The notes under the pieces were generated by a model, which ran no database searches, was not told the origin of the DNA, and was given only the letters and a program-made list of their open reading frames with translations. Shown here piece by piece: positions 6,846 through 13,781 of a DNA stretch of 17,972 nucleotides. The stretch is from CAYVKY01 sp964452115 (GTDB lineage: Bacteria > Bacteroidota > Ignavibacteria > Tepidaquicellales > Tepidaquicellaceae), in the NCBI GenBank assembly GCA_964452115.1, contig CAYVKY010000035.1, positions 1 through 17,972 of the forward strand, in the 5' to 3' direction. Within the stretch, counting starts at the first letter, position 1. Each line of letters opens with the position of its first letter. The position numbers were made by a program, and so were the translations under genes.

Positions 6846-7552
6846 TTGCTGACTGCTTTTTTCTTAAATGGAGCTTTGATATTGAAGATTCTGATTTTCC
6901 AGAGCTTCTCAAATCTGTTTTCGTTGCCGTATAACAGACGCTTTATATTCGACCTGTGATTGTAGATTATAAACGCCGCCGTTATGATACTGAAAACAAT
7001 CAGCGTTTTATAACCGTATATCTCAACATTGAAAATATTTTCGCGTATGAACATCGTGGTCGGAAATATAAATGATGCTATTATTGAGCCAAGTGAAACA
7101 TAGCCCGAGGCTAATAGAATTAATATAAATACAGCAACCGCAACTGTTGATTCTATCGGTGCGATGGATATCAGCATACCCAGCGCAGTATTGATGCCTT
7201 TGCCGCCTTTGAAACTTACAAATATCGAGAAGGTGTGCCCTACTACTGCACTTACTCCTGCAATAATTTTTATCAAGGTTATATCAGCGAAAGGAGTGTG
7301 ATTTGCAAATGGAAGATTGTTGAAGAAAAATGGCGACACACACAGAACGACTATAAGCCCTTTGGCTACATCAAGTATCTGCACTATTACGCCCAGCTTT
7401 ACGCCTAAAATCCTGAAAGCATTTGTTGCTCCGAGATTTCCGCTTCCGTGTCTTCTTAGATCTACGTTTTTAAATAATTTTCCAATTATATAAGCATTCG
7501 GAATTGAACCTATCAAATAACTGACGATAATTAACGAAATTAATGATAACAT
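6842..7552 (-). CDS. plsY: Glycerol-3-phosphate acyltransferase PlsY
   Basis: PlsY is an inner-membrane enzyme that transfers an acyl group from acyl-phosphate to glycerol-3-phosphate, giving lysophosphatidic acid. The family motifs are all present: GSIPNAY at 15-21, HGSGNLGATN at 35-44, and the glycine-rich loop GHTFSIFVSFKGGKG at 105-119. A final motif is YNHRSNIKRLL at 197-207. Hydrophobic segments near 2-20, 55-73, 95-112, 135-165 and 180-197 fit the known multi-pass topology. At 236 residues it has a somewhat long basic tail ending in lysines. It lies just after the ABC operon's terminator, so it probably has its own promoter, and it forms a two-gene unit with gpsA. Confidence 0.96.
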   Translation of the reverse strand: MLSLISLIIVSYLIGSIPNAYIIGKLFKNVDLRRHGSGNLGATNAFRILGVKLGVIVQILDVAKGLIVVLCVSPFFFNNLPFANHTPFADITLIKIIAGVSAVVGHTFSIFVSFKGGKGINTALGMLISIAPIESTVAVAVFILILLASGYVSLGSIIASFIFPTTMFIRENIFNVEIYGYKTLIVFSIITAAFIIYNHRSNIKRLLYGNENRFEKLWKIRIFNIKAPFKKKAVSK

Positions 7553-7569
7553 TTTTCTTATTTATTTTT

Positions 7570-7582
7570 GGAACTTAGTTCC
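7570..7582 (-). promoter_or_regulatory. Short palindrome just upstream of plsY
   Basis: The sequence GGAAC-TTA-GTTCC is a five-base-pair inverted repeat ending 17 bases before the plsY ATG, followed on the minus strand by an A-rich leader (AAAAATAAATAAGAAAA). It could be a small operator or a leader hairpin affecting translation start. It is short enough to be chance. Confidence 0.3.
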
Positions 7583-7586
7583 TTAT

Positions 7587-7620
7587 CAAAAATAGGTGGT
7601 ATTTTATCAAAATACCACTG
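7587..7620 (-). terminator. Intrinsic terminator after the ABC/DUF4340 operon, possibly bidirectional
   Basis: A perfect ten-base-pair stem, GTGGTATTTT (7596-7605) with AAAATACCAC (7609-7618), closes a three-base loop. On the minus strand it is followed by CTATTTTTG, giving a short U-tract. It begins 15 bases beyond the DUF4340 stop codon. A T-rich run on the other side (TTATTTTT) would let it work on the plus strand too. Confidence 0.65.
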
Positions 7621-7633
7621 TTATTTTTCTGTG

Positions 7634-8569
7634 TTACTTTTGTACAACCATATCTTTCCGGGATTTCATCATGGTATTCATATACATTGTGTCAACAAGA
7701 AACAGTTGTTTAATGCCTGATACCCTGATCAGATAATTTTCATTATCTTTACCTCCGTGATATGGTATAAAATCTATAACATATTCACCTGACCTTGTGT
7801 TCACTTTTAACGTGTACTCGGCTTTTGTATCCGGTGAAATTACGGTGTCTTTGAAACTCTGTGTGTTCATATTCGCCAACATTGATGTTAATGCATTCAG
7901 AGTTTCCGTATTAACGGAATCTTTACCTCCAGCGTGATAATCACCCGTTGCCGTGTCTTTCACAAGAGTGTAATGTTCTTTCGGTGAATTGAAATCCAGA
8001 GATAATATCCCCTGCCTGTTCAGCGACAGGATTGCAAGATCTCTCCATTCATTCATTCCTTTTTCTTTATAGAAAAATCCTCTTACTATTCCGTCTGCAA
8101 GATATACATTATCTTTATCTGCATACTTGATATAAGAATGCGAGCCCGAAGTGCCCATTTTGCCGATATACATTGAGCCGGCCGGACTGTCATTCTGGTA
8201 TACGGTAATTTTAACGCAGTCAGAATCGTTGAATCCGTAATAACTTTTGTTCGACGGATTATCGGATACAAGGCTTGTGATTTTATAATGCGAAAGGCTC
8301 GAAAGCATCTGCATCACAAAATTCTGATTTGCCTGATAGTCCACAGGACTTGTGATTTTCCAGAGAAAACTTACTTTTGAAATCGTGAATTTCTGTCCTT
8401 TCTCTTCGAATTCAATTTTATTCACACTTGCAGAATCAACTTTGAAAAGCACTTCAGGCAGTTTTGACGTTGACTTGCGCGAAGAGAAATCTATGTTCAT
8501 AAGCACAGCAATAATTACTATAACTGCGGCTGCGCCGACTAATATCATTAGTTGTTTATTGTTTTTCAT
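7634..8569 (-). CDS. DUF4340 domain-containing membrane-anchored protein
   Basis: The ATG at 8569 gives 311 residues and overlaps the end of the GldG-like gene by 14 bases. The frame is open further upstream to 8638, but those extra residues would lie inside the upstream gene and ahead of the membrane anchor. Residues 7-24 form one transmembrane helix; the rest is predicted outside. The soluble part has DUF4340 features: 'VNKIEFEEKGQKFTISK' near 49-65, a 'FLWKITSPVDYQANQ' segment, a 'YIGKMGTSG' turn and 'EWRDLAIL'. DUF4340 proteins commonly follow GldF/GldG-type ABC genes, and their role is unknown; a periplasmic accessory of the transporter is an inference from position. It ends the operon before the terminator. 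Confidence 0.85.
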   Translation of the reverse strand: MKNNKQLMILVGAAAVIVIIAVLMNIDFSSRKSTSKLPEVLFKVDSASVNKIEFEEKGQKFTISKVSFLWKITSPVDYQANQNFVMQMLSSLSHYKITSLVSDNPSNKSYYGFNDSDCVKITVYQNDSPAGSMYIGKMGTSGSHSYIKYADKDNVYLADGIVRGFFYKEKGMNEWRDLAILSLNRQGILSLDFNSPKEHYTLVKDTATGDYHAGGKDSVNTETLNALTSMLANMNTQSFKDTVISPDTKAEYTLKVNTRSGEYVIDFIPYHGGKDNENYLIRVSGIKQLFLVDTMYMNTMMKSRKDMVVQK

Positions 8570-10196
8570 TGTTGACTGTTTTATTTTGTAATTTTTTTCT
8601 GCGTGCTTTTTTGCGGTTCCAGAATAATAATCCGACAAGCGCTATTGCTATCGGAGGAACAAGCAGGTTGAAATATTTTACGAATATTTTCACGCCCGGT
8701 TCTACGTCTCCGATTAAAGCCTCAGGCGCGCCTTTTGTCCTTATCTGCGTGAGACCTACATCATCAACCATATAGTCAATGAGATTCACAAAGAACACTA
8801 AATTCATTTCGGGCGGATTGGATTTTTCATCCGCAAAATCTGCATCTCCTATTGCAACAATACGGTTGTCCTTTTCGCTCTGACCCTTTATATCCATCGT
8901 AAACGGCTCTGCATCCTTTGCAGTATCCTGCGGCATCGGCTTGCCTGCATAAAAACTTTTCTGCTTTCCGATGTATGATGCAGCAACTACATATCCCGGC
9001 TGGCTGAACAGTGAGTCAGCAGTCTTTTTAGGCATCGCAAGGAACTGCTCGTATGAAAGGACGAACACATCATTTACCATACTCGACCTGTTTGATGTAG
9101 TGAGTATCGGATCAACTTTGAGCCCTTTCCCGTTTGCTGCATTTAGGTTAATGGAACTTACGAACGGCAGCACAACGCTCTGAATGCCCGAGAATGCAGT
9201 AATGTCACGGTTCACATTCGATATATTCGGAAAATAAGGATAATTTATCTGCCTCTGCACGCCTTCCTGAATCATCACATTCACGGATGCACACTGAAGG
9301 TCTCTTATAAGGTCATAATCTAATTTAATACCGTAACTTTCCATCATATCGTCCATATTAATCTTCTGCGGCTCTCCCATTGCAATCTGCGACTGAAAAT
9401 TAGGAGTAATCATATTCGCGCCGTAAAGCAGGTTACCGCCGCGCATCAGATACTGGTCGATTTTTATTTTCTGATATTCGGGAATCGCAGACTTTGCACC
9501 GAGAATTACAAGCAGGTCAAGGTCATCGGGAATCATGTGGCTTCCGGAAATTACCACGCCCGGATTCACATCATACTGAGACTGCAGGTAACCGTAAACT
9601 TTCTGGAAGGTAGTAACGTCATATTCCGCATGGCCTGTCACAAATCCGATTTTCTTTTTTCTCGGCTCGCTCATCCTTTTGATTTTGCTTGTAATGTCAT
9701 ATTCCAGTGAAGTAGTATTCTGAATTACGGGAATGATTTCTGTTTTACCTTTGTATAAAATCGCAAGCCCCATAAGCGCTTTTTTCACTTCGTATTTATC
9801 ATTATCCATCACCTGCACCTGAGTCGGCTGTATATTGTATTTCTGCGCTTCCTTGATTGCTTCGTTGTTTTCGTCGCTTTCGTCTGATGCGGTCACAACT
9901 TCATAATTGAAATTGCCGTTTGAAGAAACCCTGTAATCTTCAAGCAGGTCTCTGACTTCGTTTTTCAGGTTATTGTAAGGAGGAGGCAGCGTTGTTGTAA
10001 AAAATGCCTTTACATCAAGTTTATCATCAAGACTTGATACTATGTCTTTACTTATCTTTGATAATGTAAAAGTCTTGTTTTTTGAAACGTCAATTCTGGT
10101 AAAAAACTTTGAGAATATAAAGTTTGCACCGATGATAATAATAATTATCAAAGCCACATACATTATAAAATTTTTCTTCAAATCCTTTTTTTCCAT
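8556..10196 (-). CDS. GldG-like ABC transporter auxiliary protein
   Basis: The 546 residues fit the Gldg/ABC-transporter auxiliary family. An N-terminal helix (about 11-29) is followed by 'RIDVSKNKTFTLSKISKDIV' near 34-53, the family's most recognisable motif ('D.T..k.ysLS..T'). A long extracytoplasmic region includes 'KKKIGFVTGHAEYD' and 'DLDLLVILGAKSAIPEYQKIKID', a DUF4350-like, glutamine-amidotransferase-like fold. 'NRIVAIGDADFADE' and a C-terminal helix (about 507-526) with a basic cytoplasmic tail follow. The order matches GldG in Bacteroidota, where GldA, GldF and GldG were implicated in gliding, though homologues occur in many non-gliding bacteria. It sits between the permease (39 bases) and the DUF4340 gene (14-base overlap). 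Confidence 0.88.
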   Translation of the reverse strand: MEKKDLKKNFIMYVALIIIIIIGANFIFSKFFTRIDVSKNKTFTLSKISKDIVSSLDDKLDVKAFFTTTLPPPYNNLKNEVRDLLEDYRVSSNGNFNYEVVTASDESDENNEAIKEAQKYNIQPTQVQVMDNDKYEVKKALMGLAILYKGKTEIIPVIQNTTSLEYDITSKIKRMSEPRKKKIGFVTGHAEYDVTTFQKVYGYLQSQYDVNPGVVISGSHMIPDDLDLLVILGAKSAIPEYQKIKIDQYLMRGGNLLYGANMITPNFQSQIAMGEPQKINMDDMMESYGIKLDYDLIRDLQCASVNVMIQEGVQRQINYPYFPNISNVNRDITAFSGIQSVVLPFVSSINLNAANGKGLKVDPILTTSNRSSMVNDVFVLSYEQFLAMPKKTADSLFSQPGYVVAASYIGKQKSFYAGKPMPQDTAKDAEPFTMDIKGQSEKDNRIVAIGDADFADEKSNPPEMNLVFFVNLIDYMVDDVGLTQIRTKGAPEALIGDVEPGVKIFVKYFNLLVPPIAIALVGLLFWNRKKARRKKLQNKTVNNEKQ

Positions 10197-10235
10197 TATA
10201 CTAAAATTTTTAATTTTCTTTATTGTTTTAAAAAA

Positions 10236-10943
10236 TTACCACTTTCTTTTTGCAAGTGAAGTGAGCGTGAGCACTATAAATACTGCCGTTCCGCTTATGA
10301 AATAAATTATCGACCTTGTATCAAGCACGCCTTTGGCAATATTCTGGTAATGAAAATCCGCACTTATGTATTCAAAGAAACTTGCAAGCGATGCGGGCAG
10401 AAACACCAGCACTTTGTTAAGCAGTATAAACGGCAGCAGGATAAAAAATCCCACTATAAATGCCACTACCTGATATTCGGTGAGCGATGAGCAGAAAATT
10501 CCAATGCTGATAAACATCGAACTCATAAGAAGAAGCGCCAGATAACTGGTAAGCACCGTAGAAATGCTGAGCGGTCCGAGGAATGCAAGCGTAATCATAT
10601 ATACGAGAGTCGGAACAAGCGTGATGCCAGTGAATGCAAGTACGGCAAGGAATTTGCCGGTTACGATGTCAAGGTCGCTTACCGGTTTTGTCAGAAGCAG
10701 CTCAAGCGTGCCGCTTTTTTTCTCGTCGGAAAATGTGCGCATCGTCATTGCAGGAATAAAAAACATAAGCATCAGCGGCAGCAGGTCAAATACTCCGCGC
10801 ATAGTCACCAGACCGACTACAAACAAATCTTTTGTAAAAAACCAGCCTGTGATGCTGATAAAAACAATCATAACAATATATGCTACAGGTGAATAGAAAA
10901 ACGATTTGAATTCCTTCCTGTATATAGTTCCTATATTATGCAT
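10236..10943 (-). CDS. ABC-2 type permease, GldF/NosY-like
   Basis: This is a 235-residue polytopic membrane protein with about six hydrophobic helices (near 17-36, 51-67, 98-120, 128-150, 157-178 and 212-230). After the second helix, the cytoplasmic stretch 'MRTFSDEKKSGTLELLLTKPVS' (68-89) is the characteristic ABC-2 motif with the conserved E..GTLE segment that contacts the ATPase. Length and topology match GldF and NosY-type permeases. The start at 10943 is 15 bases after the ATPase stop, so the two proteins should assemble together. The substrate cannot be read from sequence. Confidence 0.92.
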   Translation of the reverse strand: MHNIGTIYRKEFKSFFYSPVAYIVMIVFISITGWFFTKDLFVVGLVTMRGVFDLLPLMLMFFIPAMTMRTFSDEKKSGTLELLLTKPVSDLDIVTGKFLAVLAFTGITLVPTLVYMITLAFLGPLSISTVLTSYLALLLMSSMFISIGIFCSSLTEYQVVAFIVGFFILLPFILLNKVLVFLPASLASFFEYISADFHYQNIAKGVLDTRSIIYFISGTAVFIVLTLTSLAKRKW

Positions 10944-10958
10944 AATAAATTTTAATTT

Positions 10959-11903
10959 TTAATTTGTTAATTTTCTGAAAATGTCTTCAAGTGTTGCTTC
11001 AGACTGTTTCATCTCCAGCATTTCAAGTCCCATACTTACTATCTTCTGAAATACATCTTCTCTGAATCCTTTTTCCGATGATGACGTGATGTTGATTGTC
11101 CACGTATTCTGAGAAGGATTATTTTCAACATTAACTTTCGTGACATTCTTTATTTTCGACAATTCGTTTGATACATCATTTGTCGTTTTGCCCGCAGGCG
11201 ACTTAACCACTACCATAAGCCTGAACTGTGTGCTCGTCTGCCTCTGAAGCTCATCCGGTGTTGCGTTTGCCGCTATTGTACCGTTATTGATGATGATTAT
11301 CCTGTCGCATACAGCCTGAACTTCCTGAAGAATATGAGTTGAAAGCATAACGGTTTTCTTTTTGCCGAGTTCCTTAATCAGTTTTCTGATTTCAATTATC
11401 TGGTTCGGGTCAAGTCCGCTTGTCGGCTCATCCAGAAGAAGTACATCAGGGTCGTGAATCATTGCCTGCGCAAGTCCCACGCGCTGCTTGTATCCTTTTG
11501 AAAGCTCCTGAATGTCCATGTGTTTCACGTTTTCAAGTCCGCATACATCAAGCATCCGGTCGAGTGCTTTCGGAATTGATGCAGACGGTATTGACTGAAG
11601 CTCCGCAGTGTATTGCAGGTAATCAATCACATTCATATCGTAATAAAGAGGATTGCTTTCGGGGAGGTATCCCATTCTTTTCCTTACTTCGATAGATTTA
11701 TCCAGGATGTTCATTCCGTCAACGAAAATTTTGCCGCTTGTAGGTGCTAAATATGTGGTTATCATTTTAAGCGTTGTGGATTTTCCTGCTCCGTTCGGAC
11801 CAAGAAATCCGACTATCTCGCCGCTTTTGATATCAAACGAGATGTTATCAACTGCTAAATTACTGCCGTAAAACTTCGTCAGGTTTTCTACTTTTATTGA
11901 CAT
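10959..11903 (-). CDS. ABC transporter ATP-binding protein, GldA/CcmA-like
   Basis: This 314-residue ATPase powers the adjacent permease. The Walker A motif GPNGAGKST is at 35-43, the signature LSKGYKQ at 134-140, Walker B VLLLDEP at 154-160, the D-loop follows, and the H-loop His190 sits in STHILQEV. The signature has Lys-Gly rather than the commoner Gly-Gly (LSGGQ), as is usual for GldA-type exporters. About 90 residues beyond the nucleotide-binding domain (from about 222) form a small C-terminal alpha/beta extension found in this subfamily. RmlB's stop lies 47 bases upstream in an A/T-rich gap, so this gene may be co-transcribed with it or carry its own promoter. Confidence 0.95.
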   Translation of the reverse strand: MSIKVENLTKFYGSNLAVDNISFDIKSGEIVGFLGPNGAGKSTTLKMITTYLAPTSGKIFVDGMNILDKSIEVRKRMGYLPESNPLYYDMNVIDYLQYTAELQSIPSASIPKALDRMLDVCGLENVKHMDIQELSKGYKQRVGLAQAMIHDPDVLLLDEPTSGLDPNQIIEIRKLIKELGKKKTVMLSTHILQEVQAVCDRIIIINNGTIAANATPDELQRQTSTQFRLMVVVKSPAGKTTNDVSNELSKIKNVTKVNVENNPSQNTWTINITSSSEKGFREDVFQKIVSMGLEMLEMKQSEATLEDIFRKLTN

Positions 11904-11950
11904 ATTTTAAAATTTTAAATCCTTAAAAATAAATTATTCGGTGATTATTT

Positions 11951-12976
11951 TCAAAGTAATTTGTGGGTATAGTTTTTTTCATAATATTTCAGATATTCAC
12001 CGCTCATTACTTTTCTCCACCACGGCTCATTTTCAATGTACCATTGAATTGTTTTCCTGATGCCGTCTTCGAATTTGAAAGCGGGCTGCCAGCCGAGTTC
12101 ACGCTGAATTTTTGATGAATCTATTGCATATCTCCGGTCGTGTCCCGGTCTGTCCTTCACATACATAATCTGGTCTTCGGTTTTTCCGAGAAGTTTCAGA
12201 ATCAGTTTTACAATATCAATATTATACCATTCGTTGTTACCGCCGATATTGTACACTTCGCCCTCTTTTCCTTTATGAAGCACCGTGCTGATGCCGCTGC
12301 AATGGTCATCCACGTAAAGCCAGTCCCTCACGTTTTTGCCGTCGCCGTAAACGGGAAGTTTTTGTCCGTCAACTGCCTTGGCAATCATCAGCGGAATAAG
12401 TTTTTCGGGAAACTGATACGGTCCGTAATTATTCGAGCATCTTGTGATAAGCACGGGAAGTTTGTGCGTGTGGTAATATGCATTAACCAAAAGGTCTGCA
12501 GACGCCTTGCTGGCGGAGTAGGGACTGTTGGTTGTAATATTATTTTGTTCAGTGAATTTCAGTTCTTTTCTGTCTTCGGGAAGCGAGCCGTAAACTTCAT
12601 CGGTTGACACCTGAAGATATTTTTCGATTTTCAGATTTTTCACGGCATCAAGCAGCACCTGAGTGCCGAGCACATTAGTCATCACAAATTCGCGCGCGCC
12701 TAATATGCTCCTGTCCACGTGTGACTCCGCTGCAAAATTTACAATAGTATCGCATTCATATTTTTCAAGCGTATCCTTTACCGCTTTTTCATTGCATATA
12801 TCGCCTTTCACAAAAACGTAATTCGGTTCATTTTCAATGTCAGTCAGGTTTTCAAGATTTCCCGCATAAGTAAGTTTATCATAATTGATAATTCTGTAAT
12901 TATGCATTCTGAGCATATACTTTACAAAATTGCTTCCTATAAATCCGGCGCCGCCGGTAACAAAAATATTTTTCAT
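11951..12976 (-). CDS. rmlB: dTDP-glucose 4,6-dehydratase
   Basis: RmlB converts dTDP-glucose to dTDP-4-keto-6-deoxy-glucose, the branch point to dTDP-rhamnose and other deoxysugars for surface polysaccharides. The 341-residue length is typical. The NAD-binding GGAGFIG is at 8-14, followed by YDKLTYAGN (32-40), which favours RmlB over GalE. FAAESHVDRS is at 81-90, the catalytic Thr125-Asp126-Glu127 lies in VSTDEVYG, and Tyr153/Lys157 sit in PYSASK. 'RCSNNYGPYQFPEKLIPL' and 'YGDGKNVRDWLYV' are also RmlB signatures. No rmlA, rmlC or rmlD is nearby, so the rest of the pathway must be elsewhere. The start lies 13 bases after the stop of the outer-membrane gene. Confidence 0.95.
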   Translation of the reverse strand: MKNIFVTGGAGFIGSNFVKYMLRMHNYRIINYDKLTYAGNLENLTDIENEPNYVFVKGDICNEKAVKDTLEKYECDTIVNFAAESHVDRSILGAREFVMTNVLGTQVLLDAVKNLKIEKYLQVSTDEVYGSLPEDRKELKFTEQNNITTNSPYSASKASADLLVNAYYHTHKLPVLITRCSNNYGPYQFPEKLIPLMIAKAVDGQKLPVYGDGKNVRDWLYVDDHCSGISTVLHKGKEGEVYNIGGNNEWYNIDIVKLILKLLGKTEDQIMYVKDRPGHDRRYAIDSSKIQRELGWQPAFKFEDGIRKTIQWYIENEPWWRKVMSGEYLKYYEKNYTHKLL

Positions 12977-12989
12977 TCTTTATTATTAA

Positions 12990-13709
12990 TTAAAAAAACA
13001 GCCCGACATTAACTCCGAGTGAGAAATTAAATCCGTCGGCTTTGATGCCCGCAGGCACGCTCTCAACCTGCATTGCATCATTAAGTTTCCACGTTCTTCC
13101 GGCAGTAAATTCATAGCCGGCATTTAGTTTAAAATATAAAAATCTCATAGCCTGCCAGCCGATTCCGACCTGCGGCTGAAAGAAGAAGTGCGTATTTGAG
13201 TATTCGCTTGATACACCGGGATTTGAAGCAAGTGTATCCTGCGAAAAAATTCCCGGATTCCAGTTTCCCATATCTTTTGAAAACTGTGAAAATTTTATTC
13301 TGTATGTCCCGATTCCGAAAGAGCCTCCGATAGAGTAATCCAGATTCGCTGCAAACTTTCTCACATACTCCACTGAAAGTCCGCCGAGACTGTACGAAAC
13401 ATTCACGGCTTTGATTGTATTTGTCAGCGACACGCTTTCCTCATCGGAATATCCGAGCCCGAAACCGCCAATTCTGAGACCTTTGATTTTCGGCACATCA
13501 ATAAATCCGCCGCCGCCCACCATAAAGCTGCCCGATTTGGAAAGTTCCGGAATTCCCAGTTTCGCAAGTTCATTATTCAAATCATTAAGCTGCGGCACTT
13601 TCCATCCGAATATCGGTCCGCCCGCCACCGAGAACGAATTAAAATCCTGCGAATATGAAATATTTCCGAATAACAAAATTATTATTACTGCTATAAAATA
13701 TTTTTTCAT
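12990..13709 (-). CDS. Hypothetical outer-membrane beta-barrel protein
   Basis: No named family is recognised. The 239 residues begin with a Sec signal peptide, MKKYFIAVIIILLFGNISYS, before Gln21. The mature protein is rich in glycine and alternating strands ('LRIGGFGLGYS', 'VSYSLGGLSVEYV', 'LDYSIGGSFGIGTYRI', 'FFFQPQVGIGWQ', 'YFKLNAGYEFT') and ends in 'FNFSLGVNVGLFF', with the terminal phenylalanine that outer-membrane barrels use for assembly. An OmpW-like or porin-like small barrel of eight to ten strands is plausible. It lies 72 bases after the TonB receptor and 13 bases before rmlB. Whether it works with either is not shown by the sequence. Confidence 0.75.
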   Translation of the reverse strand: MKKYFIAVIIILLFGNISYSQDFNSFSVAGGPIFGWKVPQLNDLNNELAKLGIPELSKSGSFMVGGGGFIDVPKIKGLRIGGFGLGYSDEESVSLTNTIKAVNVSYSLGGLSVEYVRKFAANLDYSIGGSFGIGTYRIKFSQFSKDMGNWNPGIFSQDTLASNPGVSSEYSNTHFFFQPQVGIGWQAMRFLYFKLNAGYEFTAGRTWKLNDAMQVESVPAGIKADGFNFSLGVNVGLFF

Positions 13710-13781
13710 GGCACTATAAAATAATTACAATAAATTTAAATCTAACCAATAAAATATTATGATTAAAGGCATTTAAACCTT

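Noticed and set aside
13710..13781. Promoter and hairpin between the TonB receptor and the small outer-membrane protein
   Set aside because: A TTG/TAATTATT pair and a five-base stem are visible, but both are too weak in this A/T-rich gap to call.
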